DNA of 64,000 nucleotides. Source: Linyphia triangularis. Taxonomy: Eukaryota > Arthropoda > Arachnida > Araneae > Linyphiidae. Where the stretch lies: assembly GCA_963978545.1 (NCBI GenBank), contig OZ021731.1, positions 24,324,093 through 24,388,092 of the forward strand. The letters are read 5' to 3'. Shown one piece after another: positions 19,432 to 34,400 of this stretch (positions are counted from its first letter, which is position 1; every line of letters begins with the position of its first letter). The notes under the pieces are model-generated. The model was not told the origin of the DNA and ran no database searches. It worked only from the letters and a program-made list of their open reading frames with translations. Position numbers and translations under genes: made by a program.

Positions 19432-22400
19432 GTAAAATGGTGAGCTTTTTTTTAAAGCACAACTTGTTTTTATATTTTGCTAATAACTAGTGATATTTTG
19501 CTAATAACTAGTGTAATATATAAAATCTGACTAATTATGATGTTGTGAAACAATTTAGATGTTATGTAAGAATAACTATTAGTACATATTAACAATAACC
19601 CTATTTTAAATATTCTCAACCTCTACACACTCTTAGGTTTCTGCAAAATTCTTAACTCGCCTGATGACTATGTGGTTAGCGCTCTGGTCTTGCATGGCAA
19701 AGGTGCCGGGATCGAATCCTGGGATTAGGCATGGATGTTTTTTTGCGGTTTGGTTGGTTTTTACTTTAAACGACCTATTTGTATGCGCAATGATGCCTAA
19801 TCTGACCAGGATCTACAGCTTAACGCTTCAGCAGAAAAAAACAGTTTTGTAGGAAAGAACAAAACCTTGTCTATTTCACAAAATAAAGGAAAGAACATAG
19901 AGCCAACAATTAAAAGTATATTTGTTTTTAAGTCCTTAATATATTAACTTCGATTTTGTGTTTCTGTCGATGGGAGCTGAATCTGCGGCGGTCTAATAAT
20001 CCCCCTTGCCGTCATGCAATAGGACTGAAACTTAGCAGATAGGTTTGATGTCGATGACAATACATTCTATCAATTTTTGGGGCTGTTGCTGTCACTAAAA
20101 GATCGCTTTTATGGAATACTAAACCAACTTGCCGACATCCAATCGCATCAAAATAGGATTGAACCGATCATTGTTGAAACTCTTTCCTATTGTCAAACTT
20201 TTTTTTAAATAAATTATTGAATAATATTTCGATGTGAGAGTATAAATCCACGTTCATTTTTAATAAATATTGAAAAGTATTTTGCCGCACATTTTGCTGA
20301 TAGAAATGTTTTTGATATCGGCTCTGTGTTAATGAATATAGAAATTGACACTGTATATAAAGGATTTTTTAAAAACTCTGTTTTTATTGGTGATATTTTT
20401 TTTAATCTCCACACAATATACAGAAATTCGATAAGTAAATCCGATCAGCTTTTAATACTAACGCTTCACCTATGCTCTAATTAAATGCTAATCTCGGTTC
20501 ATTTGAAATTGGAATTCAGGCTTGAATTTTATTTGCTGCTCAAGAAATTTTAATAACATATTATTGCAGGAAATTTTAAGTAAAAGTGTATATATATTTG
20601 TTGAACAACAAAATTGATGAACAAAGTTGCATTAAAGATTATTGTAAAATATCTAAAATTTTGTTGCACTGTTTAGAAACATCATTAGAACTGAATACCC
20701 CAAAGTTGTGCAACAAATTATTGTTGCATTGACACAATTTTATGTGCTACTAATTTGAGGCAGATGTTTCTCACCAATATGGTGAGCCCTCAGTGGCTAA
20801 AGCGTCGGCCTCAAGAATGGGCCGACCAAACGGTTGGTTGGTTGTTATCAGATTATCTGGCGCCGTCAGCAACACGAGGGCTATAATGCGCCAAACATTA
20901 GTCATTTGACAAGCCAACATATATTTACAAACGCCCATGTGGTATAGCGGTTAGCGTGCTAGTTTCTAGACCACGAGGTTGCGGGTTTGAGTCCCGTGTA
21001 AGGCATGGGCGTTTGTAAATATATGTTGGCTTGTCAAATTACGAATGTTTCGGCGCATTATAGTCCTCGTGTTGCTGACAGTGCCAGAAAATCTGAAAAA
21101 CAACCAAGCCTCAAGAGTGGATGGTTGTGGGACCAAGACAGCACGCTTTTATAACACTAGAATGTTGAATAACGGTTGCTGCTGCACGTTAAGTATGTCA
21201 GTGTCACATTTTTATTTCGTTGGTGTGGCGCGTGGATCTGGAGAGAGTTATGCCAGCTCAAATGTCGGTGATTCGTCAAATTCTAAATCTAAAGTCGTAA
21301 TTGGTTGTTGCAGTGGTAAGTCGCAGTATGTCCCTGGTGTAGTCATTGCGATATAACTCCAAACAACTAATAACGTTTTTATAACTTTTAAAGTATACGC
21401 GTTTTAGAACGTTTATAGATTGGCTGTCTTTAAACAGTTGCTTCAACTTCACTTTATTATCCGGCTCTGGCTATTTGGCCGATATGGGGGTACGACGATT
21501 TCGAACTTTTTCTAATGTCAGTAACTGGACCAATTTGTGCTTTCCCCCCGGCCATGTTTTTATATTCAGATAATTTGTATACTTTATACAAATACAAATT
21601 CTTTAAAGCACGTCAACTAATAATGATATTGATATTTCTATATTTACAAGATTTTAAATACTGAATTGCTAGTGGCTGAACTAATATAATAAATTAATCT
21701 AGTTGGTTGGTTGGTTGAACTCCCGGCTGGGAGTGGAAAGGAAGAACTTTGTGAACTAACACCTGTCTCCGCGTACATATGTGAGAGAACCACCTCTCTG
21801 GAAGAGGTTGAGGTAAAAAAAAAGAACTAAAAAAAAACGGGGCTATCAAATCATTTCGGCGCAGAAGGAATTTTGTGATGTTGCCATTTCAATGCTTTCT
21901 CCGGGTGAGGACGTGGACACGAAGGTCGAGCTGCCAGGACGAATCTAGTTTCACAAGATCTTCTTGATTTTTCTTCACTTCAGTAATTCAAAGCAACTGA
22001 ACTCTAAGGGCTATTTTACAAGTAACGGATGCACGTCCTGATCGAATGCATACTAACACATACTTGTGGACGTTTGCCCTATTTCTTTAAACCGTCTGAT
22101 TATGGTTTTCTCATAGTGAAGGCAATGAATATCATGAAATTCGAATGCTTTTCCCCCCCCCTCCCCTTCGTTTTTGTTAGATTAGGTTTTGGATACAGTG
22201 TGTTTCATTTGTATGCTGGCAGTATAGAGTACTTGAAATTAAAACTAGGTGCGTGGACATCCCACAACTTTCAATAGCATAATACTACTGGTCACTGCAT
22301 TTAAATGCGATGTGGATTTGTGTAATTTTCCGTCCTCCTCGTTTTATTTTCATTATTTAAATAAAAATAACCTTTTTGGTGATAATTTTTGTATTGGCCA

Positions 22401-25400
22401 CAAAACTCCCACCAAAATCACGAATGTGTGATTTGCCTTTTTCCAATCTGTAAATTTCTCAATAACCGTTAATGATGGTCAATCGAAGGAATTTCCAGAT
22501 AAGGGTATAATTGAATGGGCACTCAGCATATTGTCCTCAAAAAAAGGTGCATGGCTTGGGATGGAGGTAAGCGAAATAGCAAGATGTAAACAGATACATT
22601 TCCCCAAAAATGCTGTTTATTTAATGTAGAATCTGTATTGTACATCGGAATGAGCTTTTTGAGGACTCTACTACGCGGAACATCTGTAAATCAAGATATG
22701 TGTGTAGAAGTAGAATACCTTCTGTGATAACTTTCAAATAGAAACCGACCAACACATGTGCATAGAAAATCCTCTATTCTTGTATAAGCATTTATTTCAA
22801 TTAAAATAATGAGTCCAGTGTCTCATAGATATTTAGTACCAATTATAGAAAAAATAGCATAAAGAAGAAAAAAAATTGCTTTATATATGAAATAGATGAT
22901 TACTAGCTTTACATAGTTTTACTAGCTGGATAAAAAAAATGTGCTTTAAACAACGATTTGAAATATTTTTTCGTATATATTTTTTATATTGATGTTTTGA
23001 AATATTTTTTTTTGTAATTATTTTAAGAGATGTGCAAAGTGCACTTAAAAAAAAACTTAATAAACACATAATTAAGTTCATTTTTACTACTACCAAGCAT
23101 CGATATCTACCAAGTGATGAGTGTCAGTGTAAGTGGTGTCAAAAAGAGAAGAAAAAATACGTTTCTCTAAATATAACTCATATATTTGAAGTACGAAGGG
23201 ATGAGAGACCAAAATCTCGGCTCGGAGGAATGAGGGAATAAAATCTCCAGTGCTTTTCAGATCAAATACCACCAACGGAAGGTTTTACTGTATAACATTT
23301 CTGAAACAATGATATTGGCACAGCATGGCCCTAATGAAGCCCTTGTGCCTTGAAACATCAGCCAACCTGAAACAGTGATAATAACCACAAGGTTAGAATG
23401 CATGGATTGATGTTAGATTTCATTTCAACAGACTTTCTGTAGTATTTTGAAGAAGGGGAAATGGAATCAATTTTTCCAAATAATTTTCTTTTTTCCATAA
23501 AAAATGCTCGAACACGAACTCTTCTAGTAATAACTTAGTAAAAACTTAGTAATAGTAAAAACTTAAATTTGAAAATGTCACTATTAACTGCTACACCATT
23601 CACGTTATTCTAGAAATAACGGATAACGGTATGGCTCACAGCATCAGAGTATCGAAATGTATACCGATAAGAATATAGTTTTCCACTAACTGTTATCTTT
23701 TGAATAAAAGAGTTCAAATTACATAAACACAGAATCATCGATGAGTAGAAAAGCAATTAATTTTATGAAACACTACATGCACTGATTGCGTTTTTCATAT
23801 GAATATTGTCATGGATATTAACCAGATGGCCCGGCCACTTGAGAAGGACTTCACTGCCTTGTCTTGATGTAAGAGGGAGAGATCGTCTTATGTTCAGAGA
23901 AGGAAAGAAGCAGGCCTTTAAGCTGCGATTTTATTAGCCTTTTGGCTTGGAAAATGTTTAGGGGCAGACCTAACATTTTGTAAAACTAAACCAAGTTGAG
24001 GAACTGGTAATAAACGTTGTTTGTTGTTACAACAACGTGTTCTAATTGTCTCCTTTAGACTTATAAGATAGATTCAGGAAAATCCATCACAAATATAAAT
24101 AGTCTTCGGAAAATGTCTATTTTTTTTTCTAGTTTGTTTTTCAACATTTCACCTATAGATGGAGTCATATCACCATCTGAACAATGACTGAATACAGTTA
24201 AACTCATTAACGCGAAGGCGATGGGACTACTGAAATTGTTCACGTTAACCGAATTTCGTGTTAAACGAATAAATTAGAGTTAAGTTTTAAGTACGGGGAA
24301 CTGCTTTTACTTCGCAATGAATGGGATTTTTTGTTAAGCGATTTCACATTAACAGAGTTATACTGTACGTGTGTTCCTGAAAATACTCAACAGGTAGTTT
24401 TCATGGATTTATGTATTAATACGTACTTTGAATACTTAAAATTTCAGATTTATTCATCAGTATCATTTTTCTTAAATTATCATATTGGAAATTTTAAGAG
24501 GTATGCCTATGCGTTATAGTCTTTTAATGTTTTTTTTCTGGTTGGAACAACAACCAAAATATTTATTTAAAACATACAAGTTTTATATTTGGTATAACAG
24601 AGATAAAGGGTTATTACCTAAATTAGATAGAAAATAGCTGTTAGTTTTAAGTTTTTTAAAGATTTTTAAAGTTTAATAAAACTTTTTAAAATATAATAAA
24701 AATATTCAATTATTTTCCTTTCAAATTTCGTTAATGAGCTTTTATTACTATTATGATACTTTGCATAAAAATTCATATGCTTTAGAGCAATACATAGGCG
24801 GATAACGTGGCAAAAAAGCATGAAGCATTAAGCTAGGGACAAACATACGATCTTACTTTAAAAAAGTATTGCATAAATGTCTCATCCTAAATGATATAGA
24901 GGGCGCTTTTAATGTAATCCCCTAGCGGCGACTTCATCGCCGAAGGAAGAGTATGATTGAGGGAGTGAAGGTGAACGGACGTGAAAGTAACCTCTTCTAG
25001 TTTAGGTTTAACCACCTAGTTATAACTAATGGAACAAATAAATCCACTGTTTGTCTAAAGAACCTCTTCACTTTTACCCCTTCATCATGCAACATAAATT
25101 GGGTTTGTTTAGAGGGTGGGAAGGAAGGATACAAATAATTTAGTTTCAAAGATTAAAATTCAAATGTTTCCCTTTTAGAATCTATCTGAGCCTCAAGGGT
25201 CTTAAAATTGTATTTTTTTTTTAGTTTTATATGGCGCTAGGACATGCTTCGCCAGTCTAGGGAAATTGAATACAGTCTTGTTTGGAGTATCTGATGTCTT
25301 GTTGCATAAAAAACAGATGTTCTTTTTTTCCATCGTTGAAAGATCAATGTGGATATCTGTTTACTATTTTTTAATTTTTTAATTTTACTAGATTCGATTA

Positions 25401-28400
25401 CATAGATTTTACTGTTTGTTTGCTTGTAAGGGTACTGTGACTCCTTATTCTTAATTGAAAGAATTTTTGAGAATCCTCAATGTGAGAGATGGAATTATCT
25501 TGAGGAGTAAAAGCTCTGTTTCTACTACTTTGAGAAAGGCGATTGTGTCATGCACATATTAAGAGTTATATGATAATACTAATCATAGATTCGTTATTGG
25601 AAAAGGAATTTTTTTTTTCATTTTTAAATTCTGCAATATTCATATTTAATTATTTGGCATATTCTCCTTTCACTTGAAATTCACTAAAATTAAATTTTAT
25701 TTATAGGTGTGAGTGGCTTCTATAATCATTGTGCGCCTGATAAATTTTCATGTAGTACTCATGGTACATGTTACCCTAGACGCGAATTTTGTGATGGACC
25801 ATCTCTTTGTTCCGATGGGAGGGATGAAAAATTCTGTGGTAAGTTCTATTTCACTTGTCAGTTTTAAAGTTAAAAAGAGATTTGTTAAAATTATATCATG
25901 AAATTTTAAGGGGGTCTGGGACTCAAAATTCTAAAATCTTTATTTTTAGAATTATTTTTCTGAAATTTTTTATACGGTAATGTATGATGGTTTGAAACTT
26001 TAATAACTATTTTAAATTTTTAAATTTAAAAAACTTTTTTTTTTAAATTAAAAACTTCGAAATTTTGATATTTCCTAAATTTGATTATCTAAAAAACTTC
26101 ATGAAAAAACCACTACAATTTTACATAAAACTACTTCTTATAATTTATATAAAATATTGTCTTTGTGATTTTTCAATAAAGTAATTAGAAAAAATTTAAA
26201 AAAAATATTTTGTTCAAAAACCGTATAATCCTTAGTATGCTAAGCTAAAAAAAAAAAAAAAAAACATAATTCCTGAAGACAAATTAAAGAAATATATATG
26301 AAAAATAATTGTGGAAAGTTTCATAGATATATAAGAAATAGTTTTTAAGTTATATTTATTTAAACTCAAAAAAAGGGACAAAAAGCCATCACAGAGAAAA
26401 ACAGTTTCAAAGTTTCTAGATAGCATGTCTGAAACACAGTTGTCATGTAACAAAAACTTAAATATTTAAAGTTTTACTAAAGATATAAACAAAATTTTTA
26501 TGCCATTTTGTTTAAACAAATTTGTATTATTTTTTACAATAATAATTTTTTTTTTTTTGAGAATTTTAAAAATTTTGTGTCCTCTGGACCCCCTTAAATC
26601 AATAAGGTAAAGTTAAACAAAAAAGTTCACTTTTGATAGTTGTATCTGGATAAAAATGGCTGTTTCATTAAAAATTTACCTCAAGTCTGCGTTTTTGTTT
26701 TTTTTTGTTTTAAAATATTCCCGAATTCATTACCTTTCAAATAATATCATTTTCTTTCTGAGACTCAATTTACTTTTTAAAATACAGTGGGTTTTGTGAA
26801 CCTGTTTTGTATCACGTTCATTAGTGTAGTAAACTTTAAACGCGTTTTCTGAAGAATGACATTTTAGTGTTATATGACTTTACGTCAACTGTCATAACTT
26901 CATAATAAATTGTCCGATTTACAAAATTCTAATTTTGTTCTAAGGACGCAAGTTGTGAATGTGTTTCCTATGGAGAATCTAACGTATATTGTCATATACA
27001 CATTTTTTATGAATATTTTAATCTTAATTTTTGGTTAAAAACTATGTATTTTTTAAAACTTTTTATTAAAAAATTTATAATGAAATAAATATTGCAGCCA
27101 AATTCAAAATTCTCCATAGAAACATGCGTCAATATAATATCTTTTATTTGCAATAAAAATCTTACCTCTAAGTTAATTACAAGTTCATTTATGTTTGTTC
27201 TAATAATGTCCTAATTAGTCACAATTAGCTGATTAAAAAATTGAAGGGAAAAAAAAGTTGATATATATAATTGCATCATTTTTAATTCTGATATACTGCC
27301 AAAAAGTTGGAAATTATTACCTAAAAATTAAAGAAAATCATCTCAATTGTATGCCTTCAGTTATAATGTTTCTTTTTCATTTTAAAATGTAACTTTGTTC
27401 TGATTTACCATCAGTAAACAGTTACTTTTAGGTTTCAGTCTTCTGGCTATTTTGAGAAGTAGACATTGCAATATTCACTGCCATTTAACTAAACACTACT
27501 AATAGTTTAAGAGGCGACTGCATGTTTAGGTTTAGGTACCCCATAGAACATCATTCTGAATTTTTTATAGAATGTAGAGAAATACTAGTAGATTCGGAAT
27601 TCGCACACTGGTCTGCTGGACTAAAAATGACCGAAACTATTCACAAATCGACTTAGAATGAGTTGAACTAAATCCGATTACCATATCTTGATCTACTTTT
27701 TTTTACCACTCTTGCTTTATGACATACTTGCTTTATGATATACTTTTTTGTGTGGTAAACCATTGCTAATTAATTTTTAGTGAGGAAGAGTGCTTATTCT
27801 CTGGTGAAAAATACTTCCATCTTCTAAGAGTGAGTCAAGTTGGAGATGAATATTACGTTACTGATGACGTAGTATTTATTTTCAATTAGGCTGACTTTCA
27901 AAAGATGAAAGATCTTGGAGCCAGGAAAAACAAATGGTCTGCAACCTTCTTAATTCAAAATTAAAGAGAAAATAATTTTTTAATATTATATATTTTTTTA
28001 ATACATTTAGTGTCTATTAATATAAAAATGTTAGACTAATATAGTATTATTTGACAATGTTAGCATAGTATACAATAGATCACTTTTATTATTTTCAATT
28101 ACACAATATAGGGTAATGAAAGTATTGTTTTCGGTTTAGGTTTTCCTTTGTCGGGATTATGAAGTTGGTAAAGGGCACGAAATTACTTTTTTCTCTGTGT
28201 ACTAAAGAAATGTTGAAGAATGCAATACATTTTTGGTACAGATATAGTAGAAAACATTTCATTGGCGCAATTTATTTTACGTTTTTTTTTTTTTTTTTTT
28301 TTTATAGATAAATGCTGCTTTTGGGAAAGGTTTTTATTTTCGGTTATATTTTAATTTTATTATTATTTATATTTCAACTTAATTTGGTACTATTCCGTTA

Positions 28401-31400
28401 GCCGGGTACCAGATAAAAACTGCCAAATTGCAAAATAAACTAACAACCTTCAAATAATTTATAATTCCTCTATTTAGGATTAGAGATAGGTAGAAATGAA
28501 CTCTTCGGTGGCTATAGGTAGACTTGCGCACTCCCACTCGCGAGTGTGCGCTTACATCCTGTGCAGTACTGCCCACTACCGATCTGTACAGGATATGGGG
28601 TTGGTACAAAATGCTTAAGCAGAGGTGCCTTAGTCCCCATAGTCCCTGATAAGAAGAAGAAGAAGTAGGATTAGAGATACATTTATGCGTCATTTAAATG
28701 TGTAAACATTTAGGTTTGGCGCCAACTGGTAACAGGTTAACGGTAGAGTACTCTTAGTACTTATATTTTAATTTAATTTTATTTTTATTTATGTTTTAAT
28801 TTTTTTTAGCTACCGTGTTTTTGATGTTTGCAATTTTTCTGATGGTTAAATAAAATAAATAAATGAAAAAAAAAAAAAAAAAAATTGCCAAATACTTTAT
28901 ACTATTTCTCTTCCAAGTTTTCTTAAATGCAAACTTCTATGTCTTTTAACTGGTCTCCAGCAACACGGAGCCATACAGACAGAAATCATATATAAATGAG
29001 TGTTAACTGATCAATTTCAAGCTGACATACTGTCAGTAGATATAAAGATAATAATATAAAATGTATCTGAATAATAAATATACAAAGAAATATCTCGCGC
29101 TCGCTGCATTAAATTACAATTAAGTGTCTTTTCAAAAGTTAGTACAAGTAAGTTTTCTTATAACTTATAAGCATTTTTACTTCATCGTACTTTACTCATG
29201 CTAACTATACTTGAACATTTTCAGATAGTTACAAAACAAGACGCAATGGAGGTTGTCCTACAAATTGGTGGAAATGCGACAATGAAAGATGTATACCTGA
29301 ACACTGGAGATGCAATTCATTCAGAGATTGTACTGACGGATCTGATGAGATAAATTGTGGTAAGTTAAGCGGGATTTGAATTCTCTAGATTGACTAATTG
29401 CAAATTTATAACAATGATTGATATAATGGTAATTTATAACAATCACTATTTCTGAGAAATATCAATTTGTCTTCTACTCTAAAAAACATTCAATACAATT
29501 TTCAATTTGGAATTTGTAGATTTTCTGCCATTTAAACATAACTTATAAGACACATCTTTACTTACTTTATTTAAAGGTTGATTTGGAACCAAGTACCTTC
29601 TGATCACTGACCTGACACCATAATGACTACACCACCGAAGATTGCTTACATTTATCTCAAAATAATATGAGATCTTATTTTTCAAACTTAAAGCGGAAGT
29701 TGTTTTGAAACATTTTTGTATATCGATTTGTATGTAAAGCTGATAATCCTCTATTTCATATATAAAACAAGTAACTAACTTTTTATTGTATGACATACTA
29801 AATTTTCATCATCATTAATTTTTAGTGTGTATTTGGATGCTCCTGTACTCAATTTAAAACTAGTAGGTACATATATTTAATTATTAACACTTTTTCTTGG
29901 TATGGTAAGGATAATTTCTACTTGAAAGAAACGGACAGAATTTGGATTAAAAACTTTAATCTCTGTCCAACATTTCATCTTGTTTATTGTCACTCTCAGT
30001 AGAAAGAGTCGTACAAAGAGTGCGAATTTAACGTTGCTGTCGCTAACGCCATGTTACTTTTAGAACGACTCACCATCGACATTATCTTACACATTTACAA
30101 CATAACAAAAAGAATTGATAACTCCATAGACTTATTATAAACACTAGACTGCTCGCTCTCACTTCAATTATACGGCGAGGGTGAAACCAAAATAAAACAT
30201 TTGAGAAGAGAAAATTTTTGGGAGCAGGGTTGCAGATTTGGCCGGTTTCGCCTCCTTTTGGTGCGTCCCTAGTTACATAAAGGATTAATTTTATGACGTA
30301 GTTAACTTGTGTGTTAAATTTTTGGTTATTCCTCTGGAACAATAGGTATAACTTTTCCGATCACGTGTGTTATAAAAAAGCTTGTGATGTTTTACTCGGT
30401 TTCCTTGATAAAATTTCACAACTTCAAACGAATTGTAAATAAACTACGCTTTTCAGTTTTAATTATTAATAATTATAAAAACCTTTATAAGATTAATAAT
30501 TTAGTAAGGTTAACTTATTGTAATATTTTTAGGCACTTTTACACTTGATCGTTGTATTCACAAATAGAATGCAAATGATCTAAATTTACCAAGTATAATA
30601 TTATATAAGTAAAAAAAAATACTTCCATCATTTTATTAAACAAATACTTCAATTAACAGTAATTATACAGAAAAGTAAATATTGTAGAATTACGAAGATT
30701 AATATTATATTAGTAAGTAATACAAATTCTTCCATCTTTTTATTAAAAATAATTAATGGCATCTTCATAATAGTGCAAGAAATACCTCAGCAAAGTACAA
30801 GAAATTAAATCCAGGCACGATAAGTGTTTTAATTAGATTCTTAGCACATCAGAATCCCAGAAGGCAACCAAATTTTAAACTGAAACACATTAGTAAAAAA
30901 TAAATAAAAGACACTCGTAAAATAAAATTGAGTGGTGTTTTTTGGGAGGAAGGAAGGGAGAGAGAGAGAGAGAGCTTGTCAGCTACATTACTGGTAATTT
31001 AGTGTTGTGGGTTTTTTAGTTATTGTGAAACGAAATTAATTATTGTCAAAGAAATTACTTTAAACTTCTATAAATTATAATTCTAGCAGTCCTACAACGG
31101 GTCTATTTGCCAATTTTCAGCTCGATTGCATGAAAACAAGTGAGTTAATTATTCCTTCGAAGTGGTAATATAGTGGCATGTGTAAAAGAAGACTTTTAGT
31201 GACATCCCCCAAAATTTGATAGAATGTCTTGTCTTTGACAAAGTCTATCTGCAAATTTTAAGTTCTATTGGATTGCGGCAAATAGATTAATTGGCCTTCC
31301 GTAGATTTGTCCGCTACAAACAAACACACAAAAAAAAATTGAAGTTAGTAAAAAAACTATTTTAACATATATAAATAACTTGTACTTCATGTCTACGCTT

Positions 31401-34400
31401 TAAAGAAAAATTGACTTTTCTGATAATTTTAAAGGAAAAATCGTAATTATAACTCAAACAGAAAAAGAAACTTAAATGTTAATGTTTTATTACACGAAAT
31501 ATTTTATATCCACTCAATATTCTTGTTATGTTAAAGCCAAAAACCCGTAAGTTTAATTTTAAAAAATCACGAGTTAAACCGATATGAAAGTATCAAAACT
31601 ATATTAAAAACGTTCTTAATCATCAGATTTAAAGATTCAAATTATTTATAAATAGACAAAAAAAAAAAAAAAAAAAAAAGGATAGCGATCATAACCTTGA
31701 TAAACGTAAACATGTATTTAATTTTGTTTTTTCGCGCCAAACTTCGACTATCTGGCCACTGCGCAGAATTTGCTGTTGATACTTAGAAGTGAAATTAAAG
31801 CTCTTAAATAACCATTAATTTCTTCAAAAAGCAGCTATAACCTTGATCTGTTTTTCTATTCCAATATTAACTGCAATTTTCAGAAGTTAGTTACAAAATA
31901 AAATCCGTAATAAACCAATTAAATCTAGCTTTCTGAGAATGCGAAACAAGAATATATTTATGAGTGTACTATAAAACCTTAATTATACAGAAAATTTTAA
32001 AAATAGCACTTACTTGTGAATACTTATTGAACTCCTTTTATGAAATTTCTCATTACAACCAAATGCAGATCAATATCGGGCCATTTTTTTTGATTCAATG
32101 ATTTTCGGTAGGACACGCGAAAGCGTTTTCCATTGAAATGAATGGTGTTTTTTTCTCCTCCTTCGTTCGAAAAGGCCACTCGTCACGTGGTTTTCATTTT
32201 TGTTACACGAGGTAAACCTAAACATGCCGTCTAGTTAGTATTATAAGTCTATGGATATCTCCCAAAAAACAATCAGATGTAGTAAAAAAAATCAGCCAAG
32301 TAAAATGGTAAAACAAAAAATTATGAATTCAAATATTTGCCGCGAACTGGTCGCGGTTAGTTTCTTTGGGGGTACTTGTACCCAATAAACCAAATTGGAA
32401 TTATGGTAGGAGACCCCATAGGCTATCATTACTTGGCAGGCACGAGTTCTTATAGAATTAATATCAATTCAGTTTAATGAGCACAAAGTTTCTCAAACAT
32501 ATCAAATGAAAGGTATAGGGGGGAGAACCCCGATATTTCATTCAGTAGGATTATGCACCAACACGATTAAAGCTGGGAAAGTGCAGCGAAGGGGAAGCGA
32601 TCTTCGTTTCTAATTATTGTAGAATCTTGCGGTTTGCCACGAAGTGTTTTGTTTTTGATATTTTACATGCCTAATGCATTTTTTTTAAGGTGGCTGTTTA
32701 CTAAGAAAATTTAACTCTAACTTTAAAACTTTAATACGAGCCCCTATTTTTTTTTTTTTTTAATCTTTTCATTCGATTTAGACTACTTTGTTCACCCTAA
32801 ATACCAAATTTCAGTTCTTTATGTTAAAAAATACGTCACTTATGAGCGAAAATGTTTTGGCCTGTTCGTCAAGAGTTTTCTTGTTTGTCTCACACACTAG
32901 ATTCAATTGTTGCAATGTTTCGGAGCTGTATTAGCTTGTAGCTTTTTGCCATCATCAAGAGAAACAAACATTTTAAAAGCGCAAATATTTATACATGGTC
33001 TACTAGAAATTTCTTTGGATCATTGATAATGCAAATAATCTTAATATAACATAATTTCATAATTTTTAAATATATAAACTTTGTTTTAGTTTATAATAAT
33101 ACGACTAGATACATATTTGATTCGTTTTGGTTTTTATTTGCGCAAGAGCTACACCAAGGCTATACTGCGCAAATTCGTCGTTACAACATGATTCAGAATT
33201 CCACAAGGTCTTTAAAAGGAAAATATTCAATATTTATGTCTTGAATAGGAATAAACACAGAAAACTGCACTGGGCAGATTAAAACTATGCCTCTCAGAAT
33301 TATTAGAGAAATCATTCAACTATTATTTCACCTCTGAGAATTTTTTGATAAACTGATCAACTATTTTTTTATTTTTTTTTTAATTTTTTTTTTTGCGATA
33401 CAAAGCTAGGTAAAAAAATTTTGGGGATCAATTTCAACAACCAAATTTATAAGTATTTGAGTGTTAAATTATTGATGGGACGCTGGCGGCTCGGGTAGTT
33501 TCACCGCCTATGGTGTTACAATCATTATAATGTCTACTCCTTTAAATATTTTAGATAGAAGTCCAATACATTTTACATTACTAATAAAAAAAAAACCTGT
33601 ATATTCTCGTACTTCTATTTGTATCTATATCGCTTGGAAGGAATAATTAAAAGATGTTTCAATAACAGGTTGAAATCTATAATAGTTTCTTATATAATTC
33701 AATTAAATATATAATAATTAAAATTACCTTGAATCAAAACCACATTGACGTTCTCAAGAAAATGTGAAGTTAAATATTGCTTATTTCAAGCTTATGAAAA
33801 GAAATAGTTGACTTATTTGATAATTCAGATCTTTATATACAGCCCCGCAATCAGACAAACTTTCATTTTGAAATTTCAATTACGAATCAAGCTGGATTTT
33901 TTCATCTATTCACGCCATGATACATAGGTGAGCGTACTAAAAACTCGCTTTATTTGTGCTTGGTTTTTATGAAATTAGGGTTGTCAAAGTACTTCCTAGC
34001 ATATATAGCATTTCCTTCTTAGTCTCTTCTAATTTATTTGGCATGTTTTTTTTTTCCTGGTTTTTTTTTTTCCTTTTTTTCTTTTTCTTTTTGCAATGTC
34101 TAGTTATTTATTGGGATATATATTTACGGAAATAATGTGAGAATATAATTGTAGATCACACTATTATTTCCTTTGAAATATTTGCGAAGCTGATACAACG
34201 TTTTCAAGTTCTGGGGTCCTCCTTGATGATACCTCCTTGCCCGACAGTTGGGATTTGCCTTTGGTGAAAGATGGGATCAAAATTTTGGCTCCCTTTGAGG
34301 CAAAAAGTTCTTCACAATTAAACCCCCTATCCACTAAATAAACATCATTTGGCTCAACCAAATCTAGGAGGCCACACTCCTTTGTAATATGTTTATCCGT

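Larger units (their letters stand above)
19826..25706 (+). other. Rest of gene 2 intron 1
   Basis: About 5.9 kb. It holds the rearranged SINE A at 20821-21107, an R2 fragment near 22245, a small TA-flanked MITE at 24195-24365 and a repeat-like block at about 19965-20175 resembling 56370-56530. No exon with acceptable splice sites and domain content was seen, though a short one could be missed. Confidence 0.5.

Noticed and set aside
21045..21356. 103-codon frame including many cysteines
   Set aside because: It begins inside a SINE and continues into low-complexity sequence; no splice sites or domain support it.
23032..23241. Short frame with CQCKWC resembling a zinc finger
   Set aside because: Only one pair of cysteines, no partner ligands, and it lies in AT-rich intron without splice support.
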